Source: Prostheceraeus crozeri (Eukaryota > Platyhelminthes > Polycladida > Euryleptidae). Taken from it: a DNA stretch of 64,000 bases. Location: the NCBI GenBank assembly GCA_907163375.1, contig CAJQUW010000551.1, forward strand, positions 62,001 through 126,000, read 5' to 3'. This document shows positions 23,270-35,040 of this stretch, one piece after another; within the stretch, counting starts at the first letter, position 1, and each line of letters begins with the position of its first letter. The position numbers were made by a program, and so were the translations under genes. The notes under the pieces are model-generated. The model made no database searches, was not told the origin of the DNA, and worked only from the letters and a program-made list of their open reading frames with translations.

Positions 23270-23660
23270 TGTCGGTGACCCAGCAGACTTCGTGCTTGAA
23301 GCACACAAAGAAGAACTTGTTTTTATTCGAGACGTGAGAACGAGGTGGAACAGTCTGTATGACATGCTGGAGCGCTTTGTCTCCGCACGCACGTTGAACA
23401 GACTCTTCTCACTCCACAAACGTATCTCTCGTTGAGGAGATCGACATGATCCGATCAGTCTGCATTGTGCTTCAACCACTCCATAGAGAACTGGAGGCAT
23501 TGAAGCTTAGAGGTAATCCTGCGATGCAAAGAATTAATGACGAATCAATAACAACTCGATGAATTCGGGGCATCAGGCAACAGCGACTTGCTTTATACTC
23601 GCGTGTTGCTGAAGTTCTATCGAGCTGCCGTGGGAGACAATTAGCTTGGATCAATGAAAT
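23270..23660 (+). mobile_element. hAT transposase fragment
   Basis: The plus strand reads ADFVLEAHKEELVFIRDV followed by RTRWNSLYDMLERFVSAR, the RWNS.Y.ML motif found in the central region of hAT transposases. It is then broken by stops and frameshifts. Upstream, 23150-23250 holds repeated ACCGGTATT units, of the kind seen near hAT ends. No complete terminus was identified. Confidence 0.65.
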
Positions 23661-23749
23661 CCGTTGTTAATTAATAGAACTGATTAACTGATTCATTTTA
23701 CAAGGATGACTCCAATGTACAGATCAGGTGTGATATTTTTTATTCTATT

Positions 23750-25555
23750 TTGAATACAGCCGTAAGAGAAATTCCTATAATAACTGTTGATATGAGCTCC
23801 AAGGACAAACTGTGGATGACACCCCTCATAAAGCACTTGATCAACCAAAGGTGTGATCCTTTCCGAATCCGTAATGTTTTATTGTTTGAGCATCTTAGAG
23901 ACAAAATCAAGGATGAGATTGAGAAGGCTAAGAGACATTAGTGCGACAAGATCAAAGCTACTAAAGGTAATATTTGGGACGTTTTGAAATGTCGACATTC
24001 AAATCGCAATCCTAATAATCTGAGGAGCATGATGGATTCATACAATACGACTATTGAAATGACAGAAGATATAAACTTGGCGTTGATGAGTCATTTTTTA
24101 ACATCAAGTAGTCAGGATTTAAAATCCCTCAAACGAAGTCTGTTGGCACGTCAACATATGTGTAGATCAAGCTCAGAGTTCTTTGGAAAGAATAAATTGT
24201 CGAAAGGCCATTGGTGGTAATGAGATCCTTTCAAAGTTACTGGCAGCTGTTACTGACATTCTCTGTAGACCGGTAACTCACCTTTTTAACCTCTCCATAC
24301 AACAGGGACTTGTACCGCGACAATGGAAATGTGCGAAAATTATGCCAGTTCCCAAATGCAAAATATCCAAGTGTGAACGATGTACGACCAATTTCTCTTC
24401 TTCCCATTATGGCTAAGATATTCGAGCGTCTTATTTTTTAAACTCGGTCAAGGACGATTTATTATCGCTGTATGGGTCATATCGATATGGATTTCGACCA
24501 GGGTCTTCTACCTGTCTCGCAAATATCAGGCTTCACGATTTCGTGACCCGAATGTTAGATAAGCAATGTACCAACGGTAATGTATTGTAGTCTTTCGATT
24601 TGACACGAGCATTTGATAAACTAAATCATGAAAAACTGCTCAACCTCCTGAGTAATGAACACATGTCATCTACTTTTGTCACTTGGATTAAGAGCTACTT
24701 AGAAGACCACACACAGTATGTTGCAATAGAAGAATGTCAAAGTAAACATGTGACCGTGACTTCTGGAGTATCACAAGGTTCCATTTTACGGCCGTATTTG
24801 TTTGGAGCGTTCATGGGTTCTCTAACTCTGAAGTCAAATTCTGCATGCATGATAAAGTACACAGATGATGTAGCATTGTTGATACCTTTATGCAAAAGTA
24901 ATTCTGACCCCTCGATATCATTGAACGAAGAAATCGACAATGTTGAGCAGTGGACCGAAAACAATGATCTTGTACTCAACATGAATAAGACAAAGTATTT
25001 ATATTTTCGAAAGTCAAAAGCTATCACCACACCAAGTTTGTCCATTACTGAATGTACTCAAATGAAGTTTCTCGGAGTAACATATGATTATGAACTGAAA
25101 TGGACACCACACATAAACCATATTTGTGAGGAACCAAGTCTACGTGTATACCTTCTACGAGTATTGAAGAAAATGCTATCCAAAGAAGATCTATTTCAAG
25201 TATATAATGACTGTGTAAGATCTATTCTTAAGTATAATGCTTCAGTGTTTGTTGGCTTGATTGAATCGAACTCTTTTTCTATTGACAGAATACAAATTAA
25301 GAGTTGTCACAATGTTATCTGTGGCAAACACTGTCAATGCTCTTCGCTACCTTCCTTGAGTCTTCGTCGAATGAATCAAGCAGAGAAATTGTTTCTGAAC
25401 ATCATGCAACCAAGCAATTTGCTACATGATCAGTTTCCTGAATTTTTTCAGCATCACAAGTCCCAGCTGCTGCTACCGAAAATACACACAATGCGTCGTG
25501 CGAAATTTTTTCCAAGCTGTACAAAAGAATACAACAAAAAACATTGAATTTTGCC
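23750..25555 (+). mobile_element. Decayed LINE, RT domain partly open
   Basis: After fragments of the linker and fingers (KDKLWMTPLIKHLINQR at 23800, GNEILSKLLAAVTD at 24220), a 315-codon open frame at 24600-25547 holds the RT palm: FDLTRAFDKLNHEKLL just at its start (motif A), SGVSQGSILRPYLFGAF (motif B), KYTDDVALL (motif C, YTDD box) and NMNKTKYLYF, then KFLGVTYDYELKW and the thumb. The rest of the C-terminus runs to QLLLPKIHTMRRAKFF. It belongs to the CR1/Jockey-like LINEs. The stops and frameshifts upstream show that it is dead. It lies in LEPROT intron 3. Confidence 0.85.
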
Positions 25556-25639
25556 GTATTATATGCAACAGTTCTTATGTCTTGACGCTTGATGACGTGC
25601 ATAAATTGTTATCTTGTATTCAGTTTCAAAAAATGTAGA

Positions 25640-26125
25640 GATGATTTCCATTCACTTAAAAAATATACATATATGCAGAATCAATAGTGCGAATTAATGA
25701 ATTGTGCTATATATGCTGGTCAATACGTCACACAGGTTAAACATAGTTTTGCAACCGTGTTGTTTAACATGAAATACGCAAAACAATAATTGAAGTCCCA
25801 GTAAGTATGTTGCGGGAAGAACCAAGTAAAATGAAGTTTTTTCCTCTAGGTGATATATTTCGATCTATACTCATAGATTATCGTCAGACAAGTGAATCAT
25901 GGCTGAAGTAAATAAAAATTCAAACAAGTAAACGAAGTAACATAGAATTGATATTAGTGGCAAGCAAAGGCAAAGTCTATAGCTAGGAAAGAGACAACAT
26001 AGAACAATTGAAACAGGTTGTACTGGATTGCAATTTACCGGTAGGAAAACATAAACTCTAATCTGACAGGAGAGATAAACAAATTCAAATGAAAAGGAAG
26101 TCACTGAATTGTTCAAGCTCTTTTC
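25640..26125. other. Unassigned intron DNA
   Basis: AT-rich, no gene signature on either strand. Confidence 0.4.
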
Positions 26126-26129
26126 TGAT

Positions 26130-26560
26130 GTTTATTTCTGGTTTTTAATCTTTTTAATACAATATGCTCCTCTCAGTCGTAAATTGGTACTGTCATAGTC
26201 ACTTGATATAATGCTGGTTTCAAAAGTGTTGTTGTTAGTTTTTAAGATGTTCATTCATTGAGTAATTTTATTAGTGTTGTGTTCTCTACATCGTGTGTGC
26301 AAGGGTCGGGTTGCACTACCAATGTATTTTTTATTGCAAGCAGTGCAGGTTAATTTATACACAACATTCCTCCTATGACATATTTTTGCATCATTAATTG
26401 AACAATTGTGGAGTGAATATAATGTAGTGTTAGAGTGTTTCTTAATGTGTTGGCGTAGGGTTTAAGTTTTACGCGCTATACGTACATTCATTTTTTCTTT
26501 TTTTTCTTTTCTAAAGATAGTTTTTATTTCTTTGTCAGAAGAGAAAGAAATTGTCTTGGC
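26130..26560 (-). mobile_element. GIY-YIG nuclease fragment of a retroelement
   Basis: The minus strand at about 26250-26400 reads CHRRNVVYKLTC, TACNKKYIGSATRPLHTR, CREHNTNK, an unmistakable GIY-YIG nuclease core (VYKLTC = first block, KYIG = second block, then R and EH). It is followed after a stop by DSTNLRLRGAYCIKK, the usual closing helix, and preceded by RQHIKKHSNTTLY. Such domains end Penelope-like elements and some LINEs; with only this piece I cannot choose between them. It is unlike the other GIY-YIG copies in the window. Confidence 0.7.
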
Positions 26561-26899
26561 CGGCACCTTGACGTGTCATTAACTGCTAGAGCAGTTAGTG
26601 ATAAATCAATAATCCTACTGTCCATCAATGACCTGCTGTAAAGAGGTGAAGAAATAAAGTTTCTTTCGGCAAGTATACATACAGTAGTGTGATATAATAA
26701 ATATTACATGTCCTTTTTTTACACATCAAAGCAGATTTTGAGGTTATGCTGACACCTTTAAAAAGTTGTTCAATGGAAAGGGATTGATGCAAAACGCTGG
26801 AATGAAAAGAGAATAAAGAACATGTTTTACGAGTAGAGCATTGAAAGGAAGCCCTACTCCTATCTAGATCTCCATAGCGTTCACTTCAGTCATCTGTTT

Positions 26900-27105
26900 T
26901 TTTACGGATTTTACGTCACTTTTTACCCCTACTGGGGCCTTGGACGGTGCTGACTTAAGTTAGACTTTGTTTGGAGCGTTGTGGTGCTTTGTAGTCCGGA
27001 TGCCCTTCCTGCCGACTTCCAATGACACTTTCCGTGTTCGACCTCTGGACCATGAGATCGCTAGTCCAAGTACGCAACCACTGTGCCACGGACATCTGTG
27101 GCCCC
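26900..27105 (-). repeat. tRNA-derived SINE, copy 1
   Basis: On the minus strand the copy starts with TCCGTGGCACAGTGG (A box) and has GGTCCAGAGGTCGA (B box region), followed by the segment GTCGGCAGGAAGGGCATCC. It matches the plus-strand copy at 36233-36410 over almost its whole length, which defines a SINE family with a Pol III head. It ends about 110 bp before LEPROT exon 4. Confidence 0.75.
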
Positions 27106-27214
27106 GTTTAATCAAGCAATTGAGCTCATTTCGTGGTAGCTAGCAATCCTCCCATCGCTTTGTTTCACTGGTAGATATGATGTGAATGCTTCATCGATTT
27201 CTCCTTATTTGCAG

Positions 27215-27331
27215 ATTCAATGGGGCGCTTGTGGATTAGTTATGGCAGGAAATACTGTCGTCTTTCTCACCATTCTTGGATTTTTCTACGTTTTTAATCA
27301 CGAGGATGACTTCGCTTACGGATTGTATTAA
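27215..27331 (+). CDS. LEPROT: LEPROT/Vps55-like protein, last coding exon
   Basis: After the acceptor TTTGCAG the frame reads [20 protein letters not shown] then [18 protein letters not shown] and TAA. This is the fourth helix of the LEPROT/Vps55 family with the invariant WGACGLV..GN segment, and the acidic aromatic C-terminal tail (HEDDFAY) that matches the family's cytosolic end. The exon starts at a codon boundary, in phase with 16666-16861. The 3' untranslated region appears to extend for several hundred bases. No disabling changes are visible, so the gene is probably functional despite introns loaded with transposons. Confidence 0.94.
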   Translation: MQWGACGLVMAGNTVVFLTILGFFYVFNHEDDFAYGLY

Positions 27332-28025
27332 CTGCATATGGAGTGCAAGAATTTTCAGTGAACCAAGGTCTCCGTCACAGCATTTGCAAATCTCTTTATA
27401 GATGAATCTGTATATTGTCTTCTCGAAGATTTGTGTCTTTGCATATCCAACCATGGCACTCCTGACGATGCCAGGAAACCCGTTTTCTAAGAAGATATCA
27501 TCAGCAAGTTGTTATCGATCAAATATTCGTTGTAACTTTCTCTTTTTAATCAAGAGTGATATTTTTCTCTCACTTGACAGACAGCGCCTTCATGAGAGTG
27601 AAGAAAAACTGCACCGTGATGACGTGATATTCATTTTTGTAAAATATCCTATGCAGGGCTGGAAGTTAATTAATTGCATGATTGAATAAGGATTTTGTGG
27701 AATGAAATTCAATTGTCTCCTTATATCCATTCTAAGCATTTAGAGTACAATGTTGACTAGGATACATGGATATTTGAAATTTATGAAGATTTAGAGTAGT
27801 CTAGACAATGCAACATAGATATTGGTGAATGGCATGATCAAAACGTTTTGAATCAATTTGGATTTATGTATTAAATTTTGATTTTTAAAGTGAATGCCTA
27901 ACTTTTAAAATTAGAATCACCATTGATAGATTTTTGCTGGTCGATAATCGTGATACTTGTTGATCAAATCCTGAATGATAACTTTTTGCCCTGACATGAA
28001 CTTTATTTGTACTGGTACTCTCGTA

Positions 28026-28031
28026 AATAAA
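28026..28031 (+). terminator. Candidate polyadenylation signal of the LEPROT-like gene
   Basis: AATAAA about 695 bases after the stop codon, followed by a TGTTGTGC stretch that could be the downstream GU-rich element. Position alone supports the call. Confidence 0.35.
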
Positions 28032-28471
28032 CAGATCTGTTGTGCTACACGCCTATAAATATATTATCCATGACAATCATTTTCTTCTGCACGAATGTAC
28101 ATGGGATGTATTTAGCTCTGGGTTAGGTATCGTTCCATTGTTACGTTACTGCGGTCCAGGATGAGATCGTTGAAATTGTCAATGTGACGGTTCTCACAAG
28201 TTAGAGTTTCAATCGTGCGCAGCGTGAATTTGATGTTTTTTGCGTGGAAAGTAAAATCTAGCGTACACATTTGAACAGTACTGGATGAAACTTGCCCAGT
28301 TGCAAACATCGTCCACGTAGAACAGTTAACAACCTGCTGACCAAATGAGGTCCTCCACTCCTTTTTAAAATTTACCTTGCACGACCAGCGAGCTCTGCAG
28401 AAGCTTTTTGCAAAACTGAGTACTTAACTTTAGTTCCTCCTTTTTCGACTTTTACACATTAAACGGGTCAG

Positions 28472-28692
28472 ACACTGCTGCCGATCGCAGACCGTTGCTG
28501 GAATCTGGTCCAGAGTTCGCAGATCTCCCGAGGATGATATCGTTGGGCTTACTGTCGGTCATCTGTCTCCAACTTCAAGCTCGAAGGACTTCTTCGTCCA
28601 GCTATCTTCTCGATCTCAGAATGAGGCCACTGCATCCTTCTTCGCTAAACATCGGAAATGCCATTCAGGTCATCTTCCTCAGATCTTCAGTC
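28472..28692 (+). CDS. Candidate exon of unknown gene
   Basis: Between GTCAG and a good donor GTGAGT, 221 bases are open in one frame: RSQTVAGIWSRVRRSPEDD, then IVGLTVGHLSPTSSSKDF, FVQLSSRSQNEATASFFA and HSGHLPQIF. Composition resembles a real exon, and GIWSRV..DDIVGLTV looks like a structured segment. It starts with one base of a split codon and ends with one, so it cannot join 33280-33318 directly (that exon starts at a codon boundary); at least one more exon would be needed. It may be an upstream exon of the gene at 33280-57793, or a chance frame. Confidence 0.3.
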
Positions 28693-28699
28693 GTGAGTC

Positions 28700-30215
28700 T
28701 ATCGATTAGCTTTGGCCTACACCACACCTCACCATTGCCTTTTGTGCTCTTTCCATAGAATTTCCTGCTTGGTGATCGGATCTCCTTTTCACGTCCCGTT
28801 TCAATCGTACATCATCACATAGTTTACGGACTTACGCAGAATTCATTTACAGGTGCATAGCCTTTCATTTCATTGGTGCAAGGATAAGTACAATTTCTTG
28901 GAACCTTCGCCATCCACACCAATGATTATCATTTGTCTTTAATCCACACCTTACTCTATTGAGCACGTACCGGTAGCTAAGTACATCTTGAGCGTAATCC
29001 AAGTTTATTATAAATCATGAATTAAAGTTGTGAACCACTTCGTGGCTTCTTCTGAATTGCAAAAAGTCAAAAAGGTTTTTGAATCTCCATGTACATGTGG
29101 TATTTGACGATGTGCGCATAACTGACAATTTGAAAGCATTTTGAAATGATTCTGGAGCTGGCCGTGAGAATGTTAAACTTGATGTGTGGCCCGCGGGCGG
29201 GTTCATGTTGCCGACACCTGAATGTAAAGTAAAGCATATCTTTTCTAGCACATAATTTCTAAGTGTCCCATTACCCGCATGAGGCGTGTCCCATATTTGT
29301 AGAATTGGAAGTGCCAAAACAGACTGAATTTTGTGTGAATCTGTACATTTGAATCCGATTTTCTTTTTCTTAAATTTGATTTGAGGAATTCAGGATTTTC
29401 GTTCAGTGTGCTTTTAAAAATAACCGATCACGTTTCAGTGTCCTGATTTCTTCGGTGAACCACACACGCCCATCGAGCCAGGAATAAAAAAATGCATTAT
29501 AGTAACTCATCTCTTTAACATAATTCTGAGATGTATATTCTTAATACTTTATTAGCAATAAGTAGTATTCCAAAAATTCTGCTATATTTTGTACAAGGAG
29601 ATTTAGAAGAATTAAACCAAAGCACGAAGCTATAAAATCAAAAATATCTTCTCTTCGCATCTGAGATATCCTTGCTGAGCTTCATGATTCTGGTTTAGTA
29701 CGGCAAGTGATACATACATAGAAATTAACAATACCATAGAAAGTCCTAGAATGGAAATTGCATGAAAATTACGGCACACACCGGGGGAACTTAGTTGGGG
29801 CAAAATGCAACTTGTGCGATCTGGCTTCCATGTTTTTTGAATGGCATTTATATTTATCAAGCCAATTCTTGATCTGGATTGTTGGCCCTTGTCCAAAGAC
29901 CATGTACTCAAAAGCAATAGTGAATTTACAAAATGCTGCGCCGACAGGATGACAAGGTAGGAAATCCTTTTAAACGCTCTGTACGTTCATCATTTTGAAA
30001 TATCGCTCCGATAATCTATCAATAGTATAATCATACTCTTACGCAACTTGTAATGTCGATTTACAGAACATGCATAACTCCAGCTTGAAATCAGAGGCCA
30101 AGAAATCTTAGAGTATTCATTTTACTTTAAAGGGTTCCCCTGTTCACTAAATTTGAATAATTTTCAAAATCTCTACATGCATTCGAATATCAACTTCCAA
30201 AATATCACATGTGTC
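28700..30215. other. Unassigned intergenic DNA
   Basis: No clear coding signature. A fragment near 29715-29745 (CATAGAAATTAACAATACC) repeats part of the dispersed repeat seen again at 39140, so pieces of that family are scattered here. Confidence 0.35.
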
Positions 30216-30219
30216 ATTC

Positions 30220-30945
30220 AAGAAGAAGAAGAAATTTCTTTATTGTTTCACAATGCGGTGAAATCATAACAATGTTGAGTGCAATTATCAACATGCATCT
30301 GAACTCTTAAATCGAATTATAAAATCACAAAAATCCAATCATAAAAATCAAGGTCATATATACATGTCATCGGCCGAAACGGATGAACGATTCACCGAAT
30401 CGACGTGTTCTTGCGAGCGGAGAACACAAAGTTCGTTTGTTCCTTGATGTTGGAGCCCGCTCACGAAACAAAGTTCTCAAAGTATGTTGTTGCGATGACT
30501 CAATCTGGTCGAAAAGTTTCATGCACAAGTTGTCACACACAGTTGCTAACTCCTCAAGGCTCTCGTTCTGAAAAAATCTTCGTGCATAGCGCTCAACACG
30601 CTGTAGCTTCTGAAACAAACCTTTATGAATATTACAAAAAGACGGAAAGGCATGCAATAAAAGAGATCTAATAAATGACACATAGCAACGATGAATCAAG
30701 TTTGAAGGACAATTGGCTCTTCTTAGGTTACGAAGTATATACATCCTCTGGTAGCATTTTGCAGTGACAGCTGCAGTGTGTTCTTTCCAGCAGAAATTAG
30801 TGCTGAAGGTCACGCCAAGTAGTCGAGCAGATTCAACCGTGGGAATTATCACACCAAGATTAGATGTAATATCAGCTAGTATCATATTATTCTTCGTAAC
30901 AAAGTTCATAGCAAGACATTTTCCATAATTCAGGCAGAGACCCAA
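30220..30945 (-). mobile_element. 5'-truncated LINE, C-terminal RT region
   Basis: A 192-codon open frame (30945-30367) reads MGLCLNYGKCLAMNFVTK, ARLLGVTFSTNFCWKEHT, then the thumb and tail (MYILRNLRRANCPSNLIHRC, FQKLQRVERYARRF). This is the end of a CR1/Jockey-group reverse transcriptase from just after the catalytic box (motif D, LGV.F) to the C-terminus. The element ends at about 30222 in a short GAA/TTC repeat tail, the mark of a LINE 3' end. The frame is intact but the element is a 5'-truncated insertion. Confidence 0.8.
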
Positions 30946-31149
30946 TTATTCAGGCAGATTCAATGATTAATTGAAAAGTTCCAGCGACATTTCATTTATC
31001 TGAGAAAAGATTGTCGGTAAAGAAACTTTCAATTATGACATTGTGAACCAATTTTTAATTCGTATTCCAATATTGAAACATTGGAAACTAGTTGTCAGTG
31101 ACTGCTACAAATAGACACTATATTAATCCATGGAGTAGTAGGCTATTTC

Positions 31150-31390
31150 ACATGAAACAATGCCGCCATCTCACTTGCAATTCTCTTGATGAAAATCTTG
31201 TAATTAGGTGTCAACAACTTCCACAACCAACTTGGCAAATAGTTTCACTATGATACAATGTTTTAGATCGAATCTGTTCTACAAACCATAGATTTTTCCA
31301 TGTGCCATCATTGTACATAGGAAAGATGTCAAACTTCCATTCTAGTGTGCTATTATCCACCTCTATGGATACATAGTACGAATGAGTTAT
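31150..31390. repeat. Dispersed repeat copy holding an empty transposon site
   Basis: About 240 bp match the two flanks of the transposon at 39216-42125: ATGCCGCCATCTCACTTGCA and the following bases match 39169-39215, and GTGTCAACAACTTCCACAAC onward matches 42128-42300. In this copy the two halves are joined directly at GTAATTAGGTGTC, with a single AG where the occupied copy has AG on both sides. Confidence 0.85.
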
Positions 31391-31593
31391 CAATATTCGT
31401 GTTATTGGAGTAGAATTTTAAAAACAAGACAATTTTTGTTATTCACCGTCGCTTTCGTGATGGCGAATAAAAATAATGCATCTCTTCCGTTGGCACTTTT
31501 AGGCTCTTCGTCCTTTTAAGTTAGCTGACGATATTGTTTCGTGTTCGTGACCTGAACGTACATGTAAGTTACCAAGAAATGACACTATTTTAT

Positions 31594-31995
31594 CTATAAC
31601 TGATTAACATTTGCTGATTCATGCCTCTTACAATATTTATTTTGATCAAATAGGCTCGCAGCGGAGCCAAGTAGGCCTTTACAGATATATAGGTCTAAGT
31701 GATCAGTTAAAAAAGTCAGGTCTTCGTATGAAGCAATTGATCGTGCGAGCATCTGCACTAAAAGCAGGTCAGTCATTCCATCTAGGTACAACACGATGAG
31801 TGATTGTAGTGATTGAGTGACGCCGATTAATTCATTTGAGCTTGCTGTTTTAAGGGTTAGGCGAGCGGGGCGACGTAGCAAGCGATATGTATGTCCTCGT
31901 GTTCGAAAATGATTAAATGACTGGAATAGACGAAGAAGCTTGTACACGTTTAGATCTGCGTAACCTTTAATGATCATGAGCTTCAAAATCCGCAC
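31594..31995 (-). mobile_element. Probable LINE C-terminal fragment
   Basis: The minus strand reads SFNHFRTRGHTYRLLRRPAR followed by LTLKTASSNELIGVTQSL, resembling the TRGH.YKL..P..R.......F..R....WN segment near the end of LINE reverse transcriptases; LDGMTDLL would be WNDLP in another frame, and ARSIASYEDL...LDLY fits the final helix. The likeness is to a family pattern only and the frame is broken. Confidence 0.4.
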
Positions 31996-31999
31996 GTCG

Positions 32000-33279
32000 T
32001 CTTGACTTTCGGAGAGATGGAATATTTGAAGTTCTCAAGTGATCTTCATAAGGCAAATCTTTCATGCTACGTAAATACCTGGTGAATCTTCGTTAAACTT
32101 TTTTCAAACGCGTTGTAAACCTTCACGAAGCAAGGATACAATTGATGAAAACATACATGAAAGTAAGCAATTGATTGGCAGAACATAATACTTAAACAAA
32201 GTCAACATAGAATATCTTTCAGTTTTCTACATTAAAGTTATTGAGCTATGGTACTATTAGGATTCAGTGCATTGCTTGTCAGAAAGCACACGTGCATCTT
32301 TCAACGGCGAACAGTTGACTTGGTAAATTGGCAGAACAAGAGAGCCTTTCTCAGCATTTGGGACAACTACTGTAGTCCCAAGACGACAAATGGTAGTATT
32401 TCAAGTCCACTTTGTCATTCTGTCAGACGTTCAGTTACGTTGTTTTACCGTTTTTAGCTGTGCGGCTTTAAATACTAATAGAGTAGCTAAGTTTATGTCA
32501 CTCAATCATTCGTCCATTCTCTAGATCGAAGTATGTGGGAACGACGCATAAGTATCTGGGTATCTTATCATTATCAACTCTTTTTTCTTTTTCGAATCGT
32601 ACAGAAATAGTTTGATGAAAATGCTTGATGTATTGAAAATGAAAATGTTCAACACGTGTTGACCAAGCTAGCGGTTGCCACGTATAGAAATCCTTAAAAT
32701 TAACAATCATTAATTTTTGCAGAAGATTGCTGAAACAGAAATTTTAGGTATAAAATCCGAACAGCGCAACACGTCCTGATTGGATCCATGAACCCTATGA
32801 GATCTTTGAAGTTCGTCGGTAAAACAACATATCTATGGCCTCCAACCATTTCGCCATCTTTGGAGAAATGTGCCAATCCTCACTGCCAATATAAGGATTA
32901 GTTGATGACAAGAAACCAATTTATCTTTCTGATTCTTCTGTTAAGGCCATGAGCTATTTTTGACTGATTGATTTGTTGAAGAAGGGTTTGGAAAAAAATC
33001 AAATTATTTATTGCTATATAAAGCATACAAAAAGTTTTTCCTAGCCTATTTTCAATTATGCACAACAGTCTAGGTATATTTCATCAACTTGTTGGATTCA
33101 TGCTTTACAATTGAAAATACCAGACGTTGGCAACCCTATAGTCGGAGCACCTCAGTGGTCGTGCAAATGATCCTGAATCCCCTATTATAGTCTGCATCCC
33201 TTATTTGATCGGGTTTTGTCAACTAAATGATTTTCATTAATCCTGTCCGACAATGAAATGTTTATTTCTTTCATTGCAG
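32000..33279. other. Unassigned DNA before a host exon
   Basis: No clear gene. It ends in TTTCTTTCATTGCAG, a strong acceptor at 33279. Confidence 0.4.
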
Positions 33280-33318
33280 GAAGCGAAGGTATCAGCGGCC
33301 ATTTTCAAACAGCTGAAT
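33280..33318 (+). CDS. Unknown split gene (FANCB-like?), exon a
   Basis: A 39-bp exon, EAKVSAAIFKQLN, lies between TTTCATTGCAG and GTGAGT and both edges fall on codon boundaries. Joined to 37810 it gives a continuous amphipathic helix (EAKVSAAIFKQLN-VIEAEVEAQKARIARKR), as expected for a coiled coil, and this supports the exon despite its small size. Exons upstream must exist, since there is no start codon here. For the likely identity see the exon at 46338-46602. Confidence 0.65.
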
Positions 33319-33359
33319 GTGAGTTGGAGATCGTATTAGACAGGAGAAGTACTATCAGC

Positions 33360-33570
33360 CTCCTTTATTTTCTGGTTAAAATGAAATTTTCTATGTTTCC
33401 TCCTATTATGTGAAAACACTAAACCTAGGACCATGATTTTTTACATGGAATGTCTTCAGATTATTTCCGATCATGTCTTTGCACCCCAAGTCTATCAAGC
33501 TAAGCACATTTAGATTTGGCAAGCCTCCTAATGTCGGCGAACATGAGCATTTTCAGCAATTTAATATACA
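33360..33570 (+). repeat. Dispersed repeat, copy near exon a
   Basis: About 200 bp resemble 48820-49020 in the same orientation: ACATGGAATGTCTTCAGATT against ACATGGAATATCTTCAAATC, then TTTAGATTTGGCAAGCC against CTCAGATTTGTCAAACC, and GAGCATTTTCAGCAATTTA against AGCATTTTGAGCAATTTA. No coding content; the family is not identified. Confidence 0.6.
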
Positions 33571-34211
33571 GTTATTAATAGTCTATTATTACTATTCTAG
33601 GCATTCACTCGTACATAGGCGTACGTATTTCTAGAACCTCGTATATAAGCCTGCCCACCTTGCGTTATTATTGAAATTATAAAGTATCTGATTATTACTT
33701 ATCATACAGATCTTTCTCAACCCAAAACGTGAGCCTTAAATTTAATGATAAATGTGAAATAAAGACACAACTGAAATTTTAACATATTTTATTTATGAAA
33801 ATACACAAAATCTAAATAGGTAAAATACAATTCTCGTAAAGAAATTGCAATATCTTTCGATTCAACACAAGCACACAGAACTACCGCTGCAGAAACTGAT
33901 CTAGCAGGTAGTCTTATTCAGGTTATGGACTTGAAGCTAGCGCGCGCGAACAATTCGAGCAAACTACAATTGCCTCTTATGTTTCTTTTAGCTGATGACT
34001 CTAGCCATGAATGCACATTCCCTACAATATTCTATTGATGAGTTATCGAACTGCTTGAACGCCTTCATCGCGCCCGCAGGCGCGCATTTTTTCAAGCAAC
34101 ATGGGCGTGAAGGTATTCGACAGTTACAAGGTGACTATAGTGACGATTGCTTTTCGATTGCCTTGAATTACAAAAATTTTTGCAATATACATGTACAATA
34201 TTCTTTTTCAT

Positions 34212-35040
34212 TTACTTCTCATTTTCACGGCCGCACTTTGCCTCTGCTACGGCCACAGGTTGCGCACCCCAGCTCTGTTGGGTTGAGAGGAGCAGAGTAG
34301 GGTGACATCCGCTGTATGTTAAGTCAGCATACTGTTCTCTCGTCAGAAAAATGTCTTCGATGCCCGAATGTGATGGCACATTGTCAGCGACAATTACAAC
34401 ATCTTGAAGAGTATCGCGAGACATTGACAATTTAGCGAGTGCACAAGACATGATTTCGGGATATCGATCACGCTTTATTGATCCGAGGTAAATGCGAGAA
34501 TATACAATACCTCGTTTGCTGAGTAGGCCCCAACAATGAACGTTAGAACCACGAGAATTGGACACAATCACACAACAAGGTTCTCCACGTCTTGCGCGAC
34601 CACAGGATCGACGACAAAATATATTAATATTCGTCTCATCCTGGTAAAGTATTTCCTTTTGAGATCCCCCTGCCTAAAGGAGGCCCTTCACGCTTTGTTT
34701 TCATCAGTATTTGCAGTCGATGACACGAAGGAAGCTTTCTTTACAGTCCTCTAGGTGTCTGTGAATCGTAAATATATTGACTTGAAAGTTAAATTGATGC
34801 TGAAGGGAGTTCTTTATTTCTTCCAAAGTTACCTGAAGATTCGTCTCCAACATTGTTATCATGTGCTCGACATGCTCACTGGTCACCTTCTTGTTACATA
34901 CTCCACCACGCGGTCTTTCTTATATTTCTTCCTCTACCATTCGCACCCATCAGTTTGGATCTTTACACCATTCGCTAGTGCGACGGCCTTAAAAATCCTC
35001 TTCTTGGATGCAGGGTTAAACTTATTGTAGCTTCCACGTA
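34212..35040 (-). mobile_element. IS630/Tc1-type DDE transposase remnant
   Basis: From right to left on the minus strand: an N-terminal piece (NKFNPASKKRIFKAVALANG) near 35010, a helix-turn-helix region (MITMLETNLQVTLEEIKNSL, TIHRHLEDC) at 34704-34886, then the catalytic domain with YQDETNINIFCRRSCGRARR at about 34600-34650 (first Asp), CVIVSNSRGSNVHCWG, VVIVADNVPSHSGIEDIF near 34380 (second Asp) and, in a shifted frame near 34280, SPYSAPLNPTELGC (Glu). The YSAPLNP.E block is typical of the IS630-like branch of the Tc1/mariner superfamily. Stops and frameshifts show a pseudogene. Terminal repeats were not found. Confidence 0.8.
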
